DNA of 64,000 nucleotides, from assembly GCF_001905445.1 (NCBI RefSeq), contig NZ_LIVQ01000001.1:620001-684000 (forward strand), in the 5' to 3' direction. The position numbers and the translations under genes are program-made. The stretch's first letter is position 1. Each line of letters starts with the position of its first letter. This document shows, piece after piece, positions 51,933 to 60,523 of the stretch. Source of the DNA: Streptomyces sp. CB00455 (GTDB lineage Bacteria; Actinomycetota; Actinomycetes; Streptomycetales; Streptomycetaceae). Under the pieces are notes generated by a model. It was not told the DNA's origin. It ran no database searches and saw only the letters and a list, made by a program, of their open reading frames with translations.

Positions 51933-52966
51933 GGGGTCGCCACCTCACGCAGCCGCGCGGCCGCGTCCTCGGGCCGGACGTCGTTCATGTAGGCCTCCAT
52001 ACCGGACTCGGTCCCGGCGAGGTATTTGAGCTTGTCGGCCGTGCGCCGGACGGTGAAGAGCTCCAGGTGCAGGGCGAAGTCCTCGCGGCCCTCGCCGACG
52101 GGGGCCTGGTGCCAGGCGGAGATGTAGGGGGTGGGGCCGGTCAGGCCGAAGAGGCGGTCGAAGCGGCGCAGGAGTTCCAGATAAATCCGGGGGAACTCGG
52201 CGCGGGCGGCGTCGCCCAGCGCGGGCAGGTCGGCGACGCGGTCGTGCGGGTGGAGGTGGACCTCGTAGGGCCAGCGGGCGGCGTAGGGGACGAAGGCGGT
52301 CCAGTGCTCGCCCTCCAGGACGATGCGCGAGCCGTCGGCCCGTTCGGAGGCCAGCACCTCTTCGAAGAGGTTGCCGCCGGTGGCGGCGCGGTGTGCGACG
52401 ACGGTGGCGAGCATCCGGGTGGTACGGGGGGTGACGAAGGGGAAGGCGTAGATCTGGCCGTGCGGATGCGCCAGGGTGACGCCGATCTCGGCGCCCCGGT
52501 TCTCGAAGCAGTAGACCTGCCGGGTTCCCTCGCGGGCGGAGAGTTCGGCGGTGCGGTCGGTCCATGCGGCCAGCACCAGCGCGGCGCGCTCCTCGTCGAG
52601 TTCGGCGAAGGAGGTGAGGTGGTCGGGGGTGAAGCAGATGACCTCGCAGCGGCCGGAGTCGCCGGCGAGGGAGGGGAAGCGGTTCTCGAAGACGGCCACT
52701 TCGTAGTCGGGGGCCGGGATCTCGCTCGCCCGCCCTTCGGTGGAGGGGCACAGCGGGCAGGCGTCGGCGGGCGGGTGGTAGGTGCGGCCCTGCCGGTGCG
52801 AGGCGATGACCACGTGGTCGCCGAGCAGCGGATCGCGCCGTACCTCGGAGGTGGTCGCCGACGCGTCGAGCGGCCGGGTGTCGGGGAATGCGCGGGCCGC
52901 ACCGTCGCCGGTGTCGTAGTAGAGGATCTCGCGGCCGTCGGCGAGACGGCTGATCGTGCGCTTCAC
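51929..52966 (-). CDS. galT: Galactose-1-phosphate uridylyltransferase
   Basis: Exchanges UMP between UDP-glucose and galactose-1-phosphate. 345 aa. Zn ligands CPLCPS, nucleotide site FENRFPSL, active site LAHPHGQIYAFPF with the nucleophilic His, and C-terminal HLELFTVRRTADKLKYLAGT. GTG start (VKRTISRLADGRE) with GAGAAG upstream, 14 bp after the beta-galactosidase stop. No galE in the operon, so UDP-galactose 4-epimerase must come from elsewhere. Confidence 0.97.
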   Translation of the reverse strand: MKRTISRLADGREILYYDTGDGAARAFPDTRPLDASATTSEVRRDPLLGDHVVIASHRQGRTYHPPADACPLCPSTEGRASEIPAPDYEVAVFENRFPSLAGDSGRCEVICFTPDHLTSFAELDEERAALVLAAWTDRTAELSAREGTRQVYCFENRGAEIGVTLAHPHGQIYAFPFVTPRTTRMLATVVAHRAATGGNLFEEVLASERADGSRIVLEGEHWTAFVPYAARWPYEVHLHPHDRVADLPALGDAARAEFPRIYLELLRRFDRLFGLTGPTPYISAWHQAPVGEGREDFALHLELFTVRRTADKLKYLAGTESGMEAYMNDVRPEDAAARLREVATP

Positions 52967-52980
52967 GTGCGGAACTTCTC

Positions 52981-54780
52981 TCACTGGAGGGTGACGACCG
53001 TGGGACGGCCGAGGTCGGGCTGGTCGCGCAGGGGCAGTTCGGTGCCCGGGCGCTCCAGTTCGAGGACGATGATCTCGTTGGTTCCCTGCTCGCGGGTGCG
53101 CCACAGGGGGCCGGGGGCGTAGAGGCTGCGCTGCGGGCCGCGGAGGGTGTCGTAGTGGCCGAGGAGGAAGCCGTTCAGCCAGACGAGGCCGGTCCCCCAG
53201 CCGGACATGTCGAGGAAGGCGTCGGCCGGCGGGCCGGCGGGGGCGTGGGTGAAGCGGTGGAAGACCGGCTCGCCGGGGGCTTCGGGAAGGCCGGTGGCGA
53301 AGTCGAGGCCGCTGAGGTCCGTGAGCGGCAGGGGGCGGATCTCCCATTCGAAGAGCTGCTGGTGGCCGTGGCGGACGCCCCGCCAGATGCCCTTGCGGTC
53401 GTCGAGGAGCGGGCCGTAGTTGACCCGGCCCTGTGCCCGGACGAGCACGTCGAGGACCGCGCCCGCCTCGCCGACGGGCAGGTCGAGCCCCTCGTCGGGG
53501 GCGTTGCGGTCGAGGATGCCGAGGGGCACTTCGTCGGCGAAGACGTAGGCGCGGTCGCCGAGGCCGTCGATCCTGACGGGCATGGCGGGGCGCGGGCCGG
53601 TGATCGTGGTGCGGTAGTGGATCAGTCCGTGGCTCTGACCGAGCCGTTCCATGGACTCGGGCGCGGGCCGCAGTACGGGGGGCCCGCCCAGGAGGTCGAG
53701 GCGGTCCAGCAGCGGCGCGGCGCCGGCGGGGGTGGCGAGGGCGGGGGTGATGCGCGGCAGGGGCTCGGGCAGGGGCGTGTCGGGCAGCTCGACGTACTTG
53801 CCGATGACCTCGCGGAAGGCGTGGAACTTGGGGGTGAGCTCGCCGGCTTCGCCGATGGGCGCGTCGTAGTCGTAGCTGGTGACGGTGGGCTGGTAGCCGG
53901 CCTCTCCGGGGCGGGACCCGGTGTGGTTGGCACCGGCCCAGAAACCGAAGTTGGTGCCGCCGTGGGCCATGTACAGGTTGACGGAGGCGCCGGTCGCCAG
54001 CAGCTCGTCGAGCGACCGGGCGGCCTCCTCGACGGCGCGGACGTGGTGCTCCTCGCCCCAGTGGTCGAACCAGCCGATCCAGAACTCCATGGCGGCGAGC
54101 GGGCCGGTCTTCTGGTAGCGCCGCAGGACGCCGAGGCGTTCGGCCGGCTCGGCGCCGAAGGTGGCGGTGGCGAGCCGGCCGGGGAGCGTGCCGCCCTGGA
54201 GCATGGCGTCCTCGGGGCCGTCGGCGGTGAAGAGCAGGCAGTCCACGCCTCGTTCGACGAGGGCCCGCTCGACGTGGGCGCGGTAGCGGGTGTCGTCGCC
54301 GTAGGAGCCGTACTCGTTCTCGATCTGCACCGCGACCACGGGACCCCCGCGGCCGGCGAGGAGGGGCAGCAGCTCGGGGACGACCTGGTCGAACCAGCCG
54401 TCCACCTCGGCCTCGAAGCGCGGGTCGGAGCAGCGCAGGTGCAGGCCGTCCACGGCGAGGAGGCGGGCGGGCAGGCCACCGAAGTCCCATTCGGCGCAGA
54501 TGTAGGGGCCGGGGCGGACGATCGCGTCGAGGCCGAGGTCCTGGGCGGTGCGCAGGAAGCGGCCGAAGTCGCGCCAGCCGGTGAAGTCGGCCTTGTCGGC
54601 GGCGGTCTCGTGGAAGTTCCACGGGACGTAGGTGTCCACGGTGTTCGCGCCCAGCGCGCGCAGCCGCTCCAGCCGGTCTTTCCACAGGTCCGGGTGGATC
54701 CGGAAGTAGTGGACGGCCCCCGAGACGATGCGGTGGGGGCGGCCCGCGCGCCGGAACCCGTCCTGATCGTGCGTGAGCAT
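52981..54780 (-). CDS. GH35 beta-galactosidase, cytoplasmic
   Basis: 599 aa without a signal peptide. GH35 TIM barrel: VSGAVHYFRIHPDLWKDRLE, NTVDTYVPWNFHE, RPGPYICAEWDFGGLPARLL, acid/base Glu in VQIENEYGSYGD, nucleophile Glu in MEFWIGWFDHWG, YMAHGGTNFGFW. C-terminal jelly-roll domains end with the YAPGPLWRTREQGTNEIIVL motif. Releases galactose from imported beta-galactosides; its product feeds galK/galT in the same operon. Divergent from a DeoR/LacI hybrid regulator. Confidence 0.96.
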   Translation of the reverse strand: MLTHDQDGFRRAGRPHRIVSGAVHYFRIHPDLWKDRLERLRALGANTVDTYVPWNFHETAADKADFTGWRDFGRFLRTAQDLGLDAIVRPGPYICAEWDFGGLPARLLAVDGLHLRCSDPRFEAEVDGWFDQVVPELLPLLAGRGGPVVAVQIENEYGSYGDDTRYRAHVERALVERGVDCLLFTADGPEDAMLQGGTLPGRLATATFGAEPAERLGVLRRYQKTGPLAAMEFWIGWFDHWGEEHHVRAVEEAARSLDELLATGASVNLYMAHGGTNFGFWAGANHTGSRPGEAGYQPTVTSYDYDAPIGEAGELTPKFHAFREVIGKYVELPDTPLPEPLPRITPALATPAGAAPLLDRLDLLGGPPVLRPAPESMERLGQSHGLIHYRTTITGPRPAMPVRIDGLGDRAYVFADEVPLGILDRNAPDEGLDLPVGEAGAVLDVLVRAQGRVNYGPLLDDRKGIWRGVRHGHQQLFEWEIRPLPLTDLSGLDFATGLPEAPGEPVFHRFTHAPAGPPADAFLDMSGWGTGLVWLNGFLLGHYDTLRGPQRSLYAPGPLWRTREQGTNEIIVLELERPGTELPLRDQPDLGRPTVVTLQ

Positions 54781-54875
54781 GCGCTGGCTCCCGAGAGGCG
54801 TCGAGATGCTGGGAATGCGGGACTCCGCCGAATATATGAACGTACCGACCGCGCCGTCAATGAACAGTTGATCGC

Positions 54876-54902
54876 AACCGATCGAATCGATCGGTTCGAT
54901 TC
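54876..54902. promoter_or_regulatory. Overlapping palindromes, operator of the galactoside operon
   Basis: A 21-bp perfect inverted repeat (arms AACCGATCGA / TCGATCGGTT around one A, 54876-54896) overlaps a second (GAATCGA-TCGGT-TCGATTC, 54884-54902). It sits 95 bp upstream of the beta-galactosidase start and about 120 bp upstream of the divergent regulator, and is the clearest operator-like symmetry in the window. Confidence 0.75.
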
Positions 54903-55024
54903 CCTATCATGACGCTCGCACGCACGCGGGCGCGAACCTGCCGGGTACGTGTGCCTATAGGCACCAGCAGACCTCGCGCGCCGACCACGGTCCGGATCCG
55001 GCGCGCAGACCGCAGGGGGACACC

Positions 55025-56152
55025 TTGAGACCACATGTGGACCGGCGTCAGGCGCAGGTGCTCGCGCTCGTGCGGGCGCGGGGCAGCGTACGCGTGGCCG
55101 AGCTGGCCCGGGAGTTGGGCGTCTCCCCCGTCACCCTGCGGCGGGACATCGAGGCGATGGCGGCCCGGGGCGAGATCCGGCGCATGCACGGGGTGATCAC
55201 CCGGGTGGAGCGGGGGCGGGACGCCGCCGGGCGGGACGCTCCGCCGGGGGCGGGGGCGGGGGCTGCGGACGGGCGGGTCCCGGGGGGCGCGCTCCGGGAC
55301 GGCGGGGGCCTGCTCGTCGGGATGGTGGTGCCCACGACCGACTACTACTACGGGGACGTCGTACGCGGCGCCCGCGCGGCCGTCGAGGCGCGCGGCGCAC
55401 GGCTGCGGGTCGGGCTGACGCGGTACCTGCCCGACGAGGACCGGACGCAGGCGGACCGGCTGCTCTCCACCGGGGCGCACGGACTGCTGCTGACCCCGAA
55501 CTGGGAGGCGGGGTCGCCCGGTCCCGGCGAGGGGGACTGGACCGCCGGACTCCCGGTCGCGACGGTGCTGGTGGAGCGCTGGGCCCCGCCGGGGCATCCG
55601 GCGGCGGAGCTGGACCGGGTGGCCTGCGACCACGCGCACGGCGCGGCCCGGGCGGTGCAGCACCTGGCGGGGCTGGGACACCGGCGCATCGCTCTGGCCA
55701 GCCGGACCACCCCGACCACGGAGCGGCTGCGGGCCGGGTACGGGGCCGCCGTGGCCGCGCTCGGGCTGGAACCGGCGCCGGCGTGGCCGCCGACGGGGCA
55801 CGGCCCCCTCTCGGACGCGGACCTGTTCGCCCGCACCCTGGACTACCTGTGCGACGCGGTGACGGCGGGCGGGGTGACGGCGGCGCTGATCCACAGCGAC
55901 ACGGACGCGATCATGCTGATCCCGCGGCTGCAGGCGCGGGGGGTGCGGGTGCCGGAGGACCTGGCCGTGATCACCTACGACGACGAGGTGGCCGGGATGG
56001 CCGACGTACCGCTGTCCGCGGTGGCGCCGGCGAAGCGCGAGGTGGGGGCCCGGGCGGCAGACCTGCTGCTGGACCGGCTGTCGGGCGGGAGCGCGCTGGA
56101 CGGGCCCCGCCAGCACCTGGAACTGCTCCCTCGCCTGACGATCCGCCAGTGA
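55025..56152 (+). CDS. DeoR-type HTH / LacI-type ligand-binding hybrid regulator
   Basis: 375 aa, TTG start after AGGGGGA. Residues 1-60 are a DeoR helix-turn-helix (ARGSVRVAELARELGVSPVT, RRDIEAMAARGEIRRMHGVI). After a Gly/Ala linker, residues ~95-370 form a periplasmic-binding-protein-like LacI/GalR sensor (VGMVVPTTDYYYGDVVRGAR, VACDHAHGAARAVQHLAGLG, HRRIALASR, AVITYDDEVAGMADVPLSAV). Probably represses the divergent GH35-galT-galK operon until a galactoside binds. Confidence 0.9.
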   Translation: MRPHVDRRQAQVLALVRARGSVRVAELARELGVSPVTLRRDIEAMAARGEIRRMHGVITRVERGRDAAGRDAPPGAGAGAADGRVPGGALRDGGGLLVGMVVPTTDYYYGDVVRGARAAVEARGARLRVGLTRYLPDEDRTQADRLLSTGAHGLLLTPNWEAGSPGPGEGDWTAGLPVATVLVERWAPPGHPAAELDRVACDHAHGAARAVQHLAGLGHRRIALASRTTPTTERLRAGYGAAVAALGLEPAPAWPPTGHGPLSDADLFARTLDYLCDAVTAGGVTAALIHSDTDAIMLIPRLQARGVRVPEDLAVITYDDEVAGMADVPLSAVAPAKREVGARAADLLLDRLSGGSALDGPRQHLELLPRLTIRQ

Positions 56153-56289
56153 CGCACCGGACGCCCGGGGCGCGCCGCCCGTAGCGGCCCGCCCCCGCGG
56201 GTCCACGCTGGAAGCCCGCGCCGGGCCGCCTGTACCGGTCCGCACGACGCGGCTGTGGGGGCCGCCCCGTCTGTCCCGACCGGGCGGTG

Positions 56290-57096
56290 CTACCCGGCCT
56301 CGGCCGAGGGGGCGGCTGCCGCGACCAGACCCGCCAGGTGCGATCGGCCCCGCGCGAGCAGGCCGGGCAGTTCGGCGGCTTCCGGGTACCAGCGCTTCTC
56401 GTACTCCCAGCAGAGCCAACCGTCGCGCGGCGCGGCGGCCACCGCCCGGGCCAGCGGCAGCGCTCCCCCGCCGAGCCCGAGCGGGGTGAGATCCTGCGCC
56501 GAGGCCACGTCCTTGACCTGCACGTACCCCAGGTGCCCGGCGAGGGCCTGCCGCGAGCGCTGGGGATCCTCGCCTCCCAGCCAGGTGTGCAGGACGTCCC
56601 ACAGCGCGCCCGCGGCCGGATGCGCAACCTGGTTCAGCACCCGGGCCGCGGCGACGCCGGTCCGGTGGGAGTCGTGGGTCTCCAGCAGGATCCGCACGCC
56701 GTGCCGCCCGGCGAACGGCGCGGCGGCCCGCAGCCTGCGCACGGCGTTGGCGTCGGCGGCCGGCCCGGACAGGGAACCGCCGCCCGGGAAGACCCGTACG
56801 AAGGGCGCTTCGAGATCGGCGGCGAGCCGTACCAGCGCGCGCAGTTCGGCGAGCACCGCGCCGTCCGCACCGGCGGCGGCCACGTGTGTGTAGCCCGCGA
56901 CCGCGAGGACGGCGACGCCCGCCCCGGTCAGGGACCGCAGCGCGGCGGCGCGCGCGGCGGCCGGGCTGCCGGGGTGCAGGGGCTCCTCGGGGTGGGCTCG
57001 CAGCTCCAGGCCCGCGAACCCGTGCTCGGCGGCCAGTGCGGCGCAGCGCTCCAGTGGCGCTCCGGGCAGGCCCAGCGTGGAGAAGGCGTACTTCAC
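56290..57096 (-). CDS. Sugar phosphate isomerase/epimerase (xylose-isomerase-like TIM barrel)
   Basis: 268 aa, GTG start (VKYAFSTLGLPGAPLERC) with GTGA overlap of the upstream regulator stop. AP-endonuclease-2 type barrel: GFAGLELRAHPEEPL, ILLETHDSHRTG, LWDVLHTWLGGEDP, YVQVKDVASAQDL, WLCWEYEKRWYPEAAELPG; metal ligands Glu, His, Asp and Glu are present. Acts on an unknown sugar or inositol derivative. Confidence 0.88.
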   Translation of the reverse strand: MKYAFSTLGLPGAPLERCAALAAEHGFAGLELRAHPEEPLHPGSPAAARAAALRSLTGAGVAVLAVAGYTHVAAAGADGAVLAELRALVRLAADLEAPFVRVFPGGGSLSGPAADANAVRRLRAAAPFAGRHGVRILLETHDSHRTGVAAARVLNQVAHPAAGALWDVLHTWLGGEDPQRSRQALAGHLGYVQVKDVASAQDLTPLGLGGGALPLARAVAAAPRDGWLCWEYEKRWYPEAAELPGLLARGRSHLAGLVAAAAPSAEAG

Positions 57097-57668
57097 GGGC
57101 GGCTCCCCCCGGGCGGGGGCGGCGCCGTGGAGGCGCGCACCAGCAGCTCGATGGGCAGGGTGGTCCTGCCGCCGGGCGGGGGCGGCCTGCGCCCGGTGAT
57201 CTGGTGGGCGGCGAGGGCGGGGGCGGTGTCCGCGCAGAACGGCAGGTCGTCGAAACCGGCGACGGAGACGTCCGCGGGGATCCGCAGGCCCGCCTCGCGC
57301 AGGGCGGCGGCCACTTTGGTGGCGACGGTGTCGTCGGCCGCGGCGACCGTGGCGAAGGGGGCGCCGCGGCGCAGCAGTTCCCGGGTGGCATCGCCCCGGC
57401 CGGTGGGTGCGAGGGCGCTCTGCAGGGAACCGGCGAGGATCCCGAAGAAGCTGTCGGCGACGTCGTGGACGAGGACGCCGACGAGGTCGGAGGTGGCGGC
57501 GGCGAGGGCGCGGGCGGGGCCGTTGGCGATGTAGCCGAGCTCCTCGACGGCCTGCCCCACGCGGATCCGGGTGCCGCCTGCCAACGGGTAACCGCCGCTC
57601 TGCACGCGCGAGACGGTGGCGGGCGACACTCCCGCGTGCACCGCCCCTTCGGCGAGAGTCACCGCCAT
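57093..57668 (-). CDS. LacI-family regulator with internal deletion
   Basis: 191 aa against ~340 for the family. The HTH is intact (VTLAEGAVHAGVSPATVSRV, VGQAVEELGYIANGPARAL), and the sensor begins normally (VGVLVHDVADSFFGILAGSL) but jumps at SALAPTGRGDATREL straight to the second lobe (GAPFATVAAADDTVATKVAA, LRIPADVSVAGFDDLPF). It then skips again near ALAAHQITGRRPP to the tail TTLPIELLVRAST. About 130 residues of the ligand-binding core are missing, all in frame. The start codon of the isomerase still overlaps its stop. Either a constitutive repressor, a non-functional gene, or a very recent deletion. Confidence 0.75.
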   Translation of the reverse strand: MAVTLAEGAVHAGVSPATVSRVQSGGYPLAGGTRIRVGQAVEELGYIANGPARALAAATSDLVGVLVHDVADSFFGILAGSLQSALAPTGRGDATRELLRRGAPFATVAAADDTVATKVAAALREAGLRIPADVSVAGFDDLPFCADTAPALAAHQITGRRPPPPGGRTTLPIELLVRASTAPPPPGGSRP

Positions 57669-57712
57669 CGCGCACCCCTCGTTCTGCTGGTCCCGTGGCC
57701 CCGGTCATCGTC

Positions 57713-58018
57713 TCATCCACCGTAGGGATCACCCCGCTGTTCGGTGACGCGGCGGGTGAGGCGGGACGGCACGGCCTCGGCCTCGGCCTGCGTCTCGGAT
57801 CCGGCGCGTGCGCTCAAGGGCCCGCCCCTGGTGTGGAACCAGCCGCTGTCCGCGATGCCGTCCCGTCCGGCGAGTGTGGCCTCGCAGTCCACGGGGGCGG
57901 TGCGGCGGCCGGCTTCACGGATCTCGGCGCGACGGCGGGTGCCGTCCAGGAGAGGGTGGTGCGGCCGGCATGAGTGCTCGGCGCCGGGCCGGTGGGAGCG
58001 TGGTCCGAAGGGTGACAT
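57713..58018 (-). pseudogene. Possible small coding remnant
   Basis: In the 361-bp gap before the DMF-amidase-like gene, the minus strand shows strong third-position G/C bias over VDCEATLAGRDGIADSGWFH and neighbours, flanked by Arg-rich sequence without coding character. Could be a gene tail; family not identified. Confidence 0.3.
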
Positions 58019-58029
58019 AACGTGCCCGC

Positions 58030-59667
58030 ATGGATCAGGAGCACATATCCGGGGGCGGCGACGGCGCGGCGAGGCGGCGGTTCCTCACCCTTGCGACGGG
58101 TGCGGCCGCGGTGGCCGGCCTGGGGACCGTGGCGGGCTGTGCGGGCGGGGGCGCCGGTGCGGACGGGGGCGCCGGTGCGAACGGACACGGCGGGGGCAGG
58201 GCCGGCGGGTCACCCGCGCCGAGCGGCAAGCCGCCCGCGGCCGGGCCCGGCTCCTTCGACGTAGCGGCGGAGAACGCCCGGCCGGGCCACGCCGACTGGC
58301 CGGTGACCAAGGCCGGGCCGTCCCGGGCCGTCGAGGGCTTCGCGGACCGGGTCAGCGTGCTGCCCGGTGAGTCCTTCGGGCTGTACGTGTCCACCACCGC
58401 GCCGCGCTTCACCGTCTCCGCCTACCGGATGGGCTGGTACGGCGGGGCCCGGGCCCGGCTGGTGTGGCGCTCCGAGGCCGTGCCGGGCGCGCGACAGCCC
58501 GAGCACACGGTGGATCCCGGCACCCGGATGGTCCGCACGCGGTGGACCCGGACGGCCACGGTCGACACCAAGGGCTGGCCCGAGGGCTGCTACCTGCTGC
58601 GACTCGACGCGCAGGGCGGGGAGGGCCAGCGCTTCGTGCCGCTCACGGTCCGGTCGGCGGCGACGGCCGGCCGTACGGTCGTGGTCAACGCGGTGGCGAC
58701 CTGGCAGGCCTACAACCGGTGGGGTGGTTACGGCAGTTACGACGGGCCCGGTGGCGGCTACGCGGCGCGCTCCCTGTCGGTGACCTTCGACCGGCCCTAC
58801 GAGTACGACGACGGCGCGGGCCTGTTCCTCGTCTACGAGGCTCCGCTGATCGCGCTCGCCGAACGGCTCGGGATACCCCTGGCCTACACGACGACCACCG
58901 ATGTGGCCCGGGAGAAACGGCTGCTGGAGGGGGCCGCGGCGGTGCTCTCCCTCGGCCACGACGAGTACTGGTCTCCCGAACAGCGGGCGCACTTCACGGC
59001 CGCCCGGGACGCCGGCACCAACCTCGCGGTCCTGGGCGCGAACTGCTGCTTCCGCCGGATCCGTTTGGAGGCATCCGATCTCGGGCCGGACCGCACGGTC
59101 GTCTGCTACAAGTCCTCCTACGACCAGGATCCGGGCTTCAAACGGGGCCATCCGGCGACGGTGGACTTCCGTTCCGCGCCCGGCGCGGACCCGGAGAGCT
59201 CACTGCTCGGCGTGATCTACGACGGCTATCCGGTGGACGCGCCGTATGTGGTGACCAACCCGGGCCATTGGCTCTTCGAGGGCACCGGGGTGAAGGCGGG
59301 GGACCGCTTCGAGCACCTGGTGGGGGTGGAGTACGACAAGGTCGACACGGGTTTCCCGACGCCCCGGCCGATCGAGATACTGGCCCACTCCCCCGTCGTG
59401 TGCGAGGGCCGGCCCAGCCACCAGGACACGGCGTACTACACGGTGCCCAGCGGGGCGGGGGTCTTCGCGACGGGCACGATGCGGTGGGTGGAGGCGCTGG
59501 ACGCGAAGGGCGACGGCCGCGGCGGCGCGAACCACGGGCTGGACGCGCGTGCCGGTGCGCTGACCACGCGGGTGACGGAGAACCTCCTGCGGGTGTTCGC
59601 GGCGGGTCCGGCCGGGCGGACGCATCCGGCGCAGGACAACGTCAAGGCGGTGTACGGGGGTTCGTGA
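58030..59667 (+). CDS. Tat-exported lipoprotein with DMF-amidase beta-subunit-like domain
   Basis: 545 aa. Twin-arginine signal with lipobox (ARRRFLTLATGAAAVAGLG, then TVAGCAGG, Cys acylated), Gly/Ala linker, then the N,N-dimethylformamidase beta-like C-terminal domain: YRMGWYGGARARLVW, VVVNAVATWQAYNRWGGYGS, VTFDRPYEYDDGAGLF, SLGHDEYWSPEQRAHF, LGANCCFRRIRLE. Relatives are widespread in Streptomyces, and most are not amidases in any proven sense. The Gly/Ala insert GAGADGGAGANGHGG follows the local minisatellite pattern. Confidence 0.88.
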   Translation: MDQEHISGGGDGAARRRFLTLATGAAAVAGLGTVAGCAGGGAGADGGAGANGHGGGRAGGSPAPSGKPPAAGPGSFDVAAENARPGHADWPVTKAGPSRAVEGFADRVSVLPGESFGLYVSTTAPRFTVSAYRMGWYGGARARLVWRSEAVPGARQPEHTVDPGTRMVRTRWTRTATVDTKGWPEGCYLLRLDAQGGEGQRFVPLTVRSAATAGRTVVVNAVATWQAYNRWGGYGSYDGPGGGYAARSLSVTFDRPYEYDDGAGLFLVYEAPLIALAERLGIPLAYTTTTDVAREKRLLEGAAAVLSLGHDEYWSPEQRAHFTAARDAGTNLAVLGANCCFRRIRLEASDLGPDRTVVCYKSSYDQDPGFKRGHPATVDFRSAPGADPESSLLGVIYDGYPVDAPYVVTNPGHWLFEGTGVKAGDRFEHLVGVEYDKVDTGFPTPRPIEILAHSPVVCEGRPSHQDTAYYTVPSGAGVFATGTMRWVEALDAKGDGRGGANHGLDARAGALTTRVTENLLRVFAAGPAGRTHPAQDNVKAVYGGS

Positions 59668-59746
59668 GAGCCCCGCGGGTGACACCCGACGGGTGGGATC
59701 CACCGCCACGACGGGGCTCGGCCGGACGGCAGACGGTGTTCGGTGC

Positions 59747-59845
59747 GCCCGTGTCCGGGCGGATCCCGATGCAGGCGCCGCCCGTGTCCGGGCGGATCCC
59801 GATGCAGGCGCCGCCCGTGTCCGGGCGGATCCCGGTGCGGGCGCG
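59747..59845. repeat. 33-bp tandem repeat, three copies
   Basis: Copies at 59747-59779, 59780-59812 and 59813-59845 (last one diverged), built on GCCCGTGTCCGGGCGGATCC. On the minus strand they encode repeats of GIRPDTGGACI in frame with the ABC ATPase remnant. Confidence 0.9.
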
Positions 59846-59950
59846 CACCCCGTACACCTCGGCCGGCAGCTGCTCGGGGGGCACCTCGCCGGGCGGTCCG
59901 GAGGCGACCACCCGCCCGCCGGCCGACACGTACACCCGGTCGCAGAGGCG
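59747..59950 (-). pseudogene. C-terminal remnant of a siderophore/B12-type ABC ATPase
   Basis: Minus-strand frame reads LCDRVYVSAGGRVVASGPPG, then EVPPEQLPAEVYGVRA, the standard ending of FecE/FhuC/BtuD-type ATPases (DRVYVLRDGRVVASGxPxEVLTxELLxEVYGV). The upstream ~230 residues with Walker motifs are absent, and the tail has been extended by the 33-bp repeats. Confidence 0.65.
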
Positions 59951-60079
59951 GCACCGAGGGGGGCTCCGGCGTCGCCCCGGCGGCGGTGAGGGGGCGCGAC
60001 CTCCGCCAATCGATGAACCTTGGCCGTGGCCGGGCGGCGGGCGGCGCTCATCCGGCGCCGATCAGGGATGATGGAGCCC

Positions 60080-60304
60080 ATGAGCGACCAGCCCTCCCTC
60101 CGCCACAACCTCCACTTCGAGAACCTTGAAGGCGAGAGCAGGACGAGCTCCGACGGCCATGTCCTGCGAGCGCTTTCCGGCCTCACCGTCGTGACGTGTG
60201 CCTGCGGCTTCAAGACCGAGGCCATGCCGAGCGACGACGCCCGCCTCGTGTACGAACAGCACCGTCACCTCATCAAGGACGAGACAGGTGCTGCCGGGGC
60301 CTGA
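60080..60304 (+). CDS. Small conserved hypothetical protein
   Basis: 74 aa, MSDQPSLRHNLHFENLEG. GGAG lies four bases before ATG 60080; ATGs at 60068 and 60071 are in frame. Contains VVTCACGFKTEAMPSDDARLV followed by YEQHRHLI: a CxCGF motif and a His pair hint at a small metal-binding fold. Seen as an orphan next to tRNA genes; function unknown. Confidence 0.7.
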   Translation: MSDQPSLRHNLHFENLEGESRTSSDGHVLRALSGLTVVTCACGFKTEAMPSDDARLVYEQHRHLIKDETGAAGA

Positions 60305-60366
60305 CACCCGCCGACCGCACCGCGCGACCCGCCACGGGTCACCGGCCCCGCACGCATGCACGCACG

Positions 60367-60393
60367 GAACCCCACCGGATCCCGGTGGGGTTC
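60367..60393. terminator. Hairpin terminator
   Basis: 12-bp perfect arms GAACCCCACCGG / CCGGTGGGGTTC around ATC, 62 bp after the small hypothetical gene and followed by TGTGT. Confidence 0.85.
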
Positions 60394-60420
60394 TGTGTCG
60401 GGTTCTCTGTCGTCGCGACA

Positions 60421-60440
60421 CGGAGGGCCAGAGCCCTCCG
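60421..60440 (-). terminator. Hairpin after tRNA-Trp
   Basis: CGGAGGGC-CAGA-GCCCTCCG, 8-bp arms, 9 bp beyond the tRNA 3' end. Confidence 0.75.
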
Positions 60441-60449
60441 TCTTCTGTG

Positions 60450-60523
60450 CAGGGGCGGCAGGATTCGAACCTGCGGCCTTCGGTGTTGGAGACCGGCGCT
60501 CTGACCAGCTGAGCTACACCCCT
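60450..60523 (-). tRNA. tRNA-Trp (CCA)
   Basis: Cloverleaf reads on the minus strand: acceptor AGGGGTG / CGCCCCT with discriminator G73, D-arm GCTCAGCTGGTCAGAGC, anticodon loop CTCCAAC giving CCA, T-arm CAGGTTCGAATCCTG. The 3' CCA is not encoded. Only the anticodon call decides Trp; G73 agrees with bacterial tRNA-Trp. Confidence 0.95.

Noticed and set aside
54857..57391. 844-codon minus-strand frame over the DeoR/LacI regulator
   Set aside because: The plus-strand regulator has clear HTH and sensor motifs; the minus frame is low-complexity.
57744..58370. 208-codon plus-strand frame before the DMF-amidase-like gene
   Set aside because: Arg/Ser-rich, overlaps the true Tat signal in another frame and has no family features.
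60450..60523. tRNA-Trp as an integration (att) site
   Set aside because: No integrase gene and no second copy of the tRNA 3' end were seen within the window.
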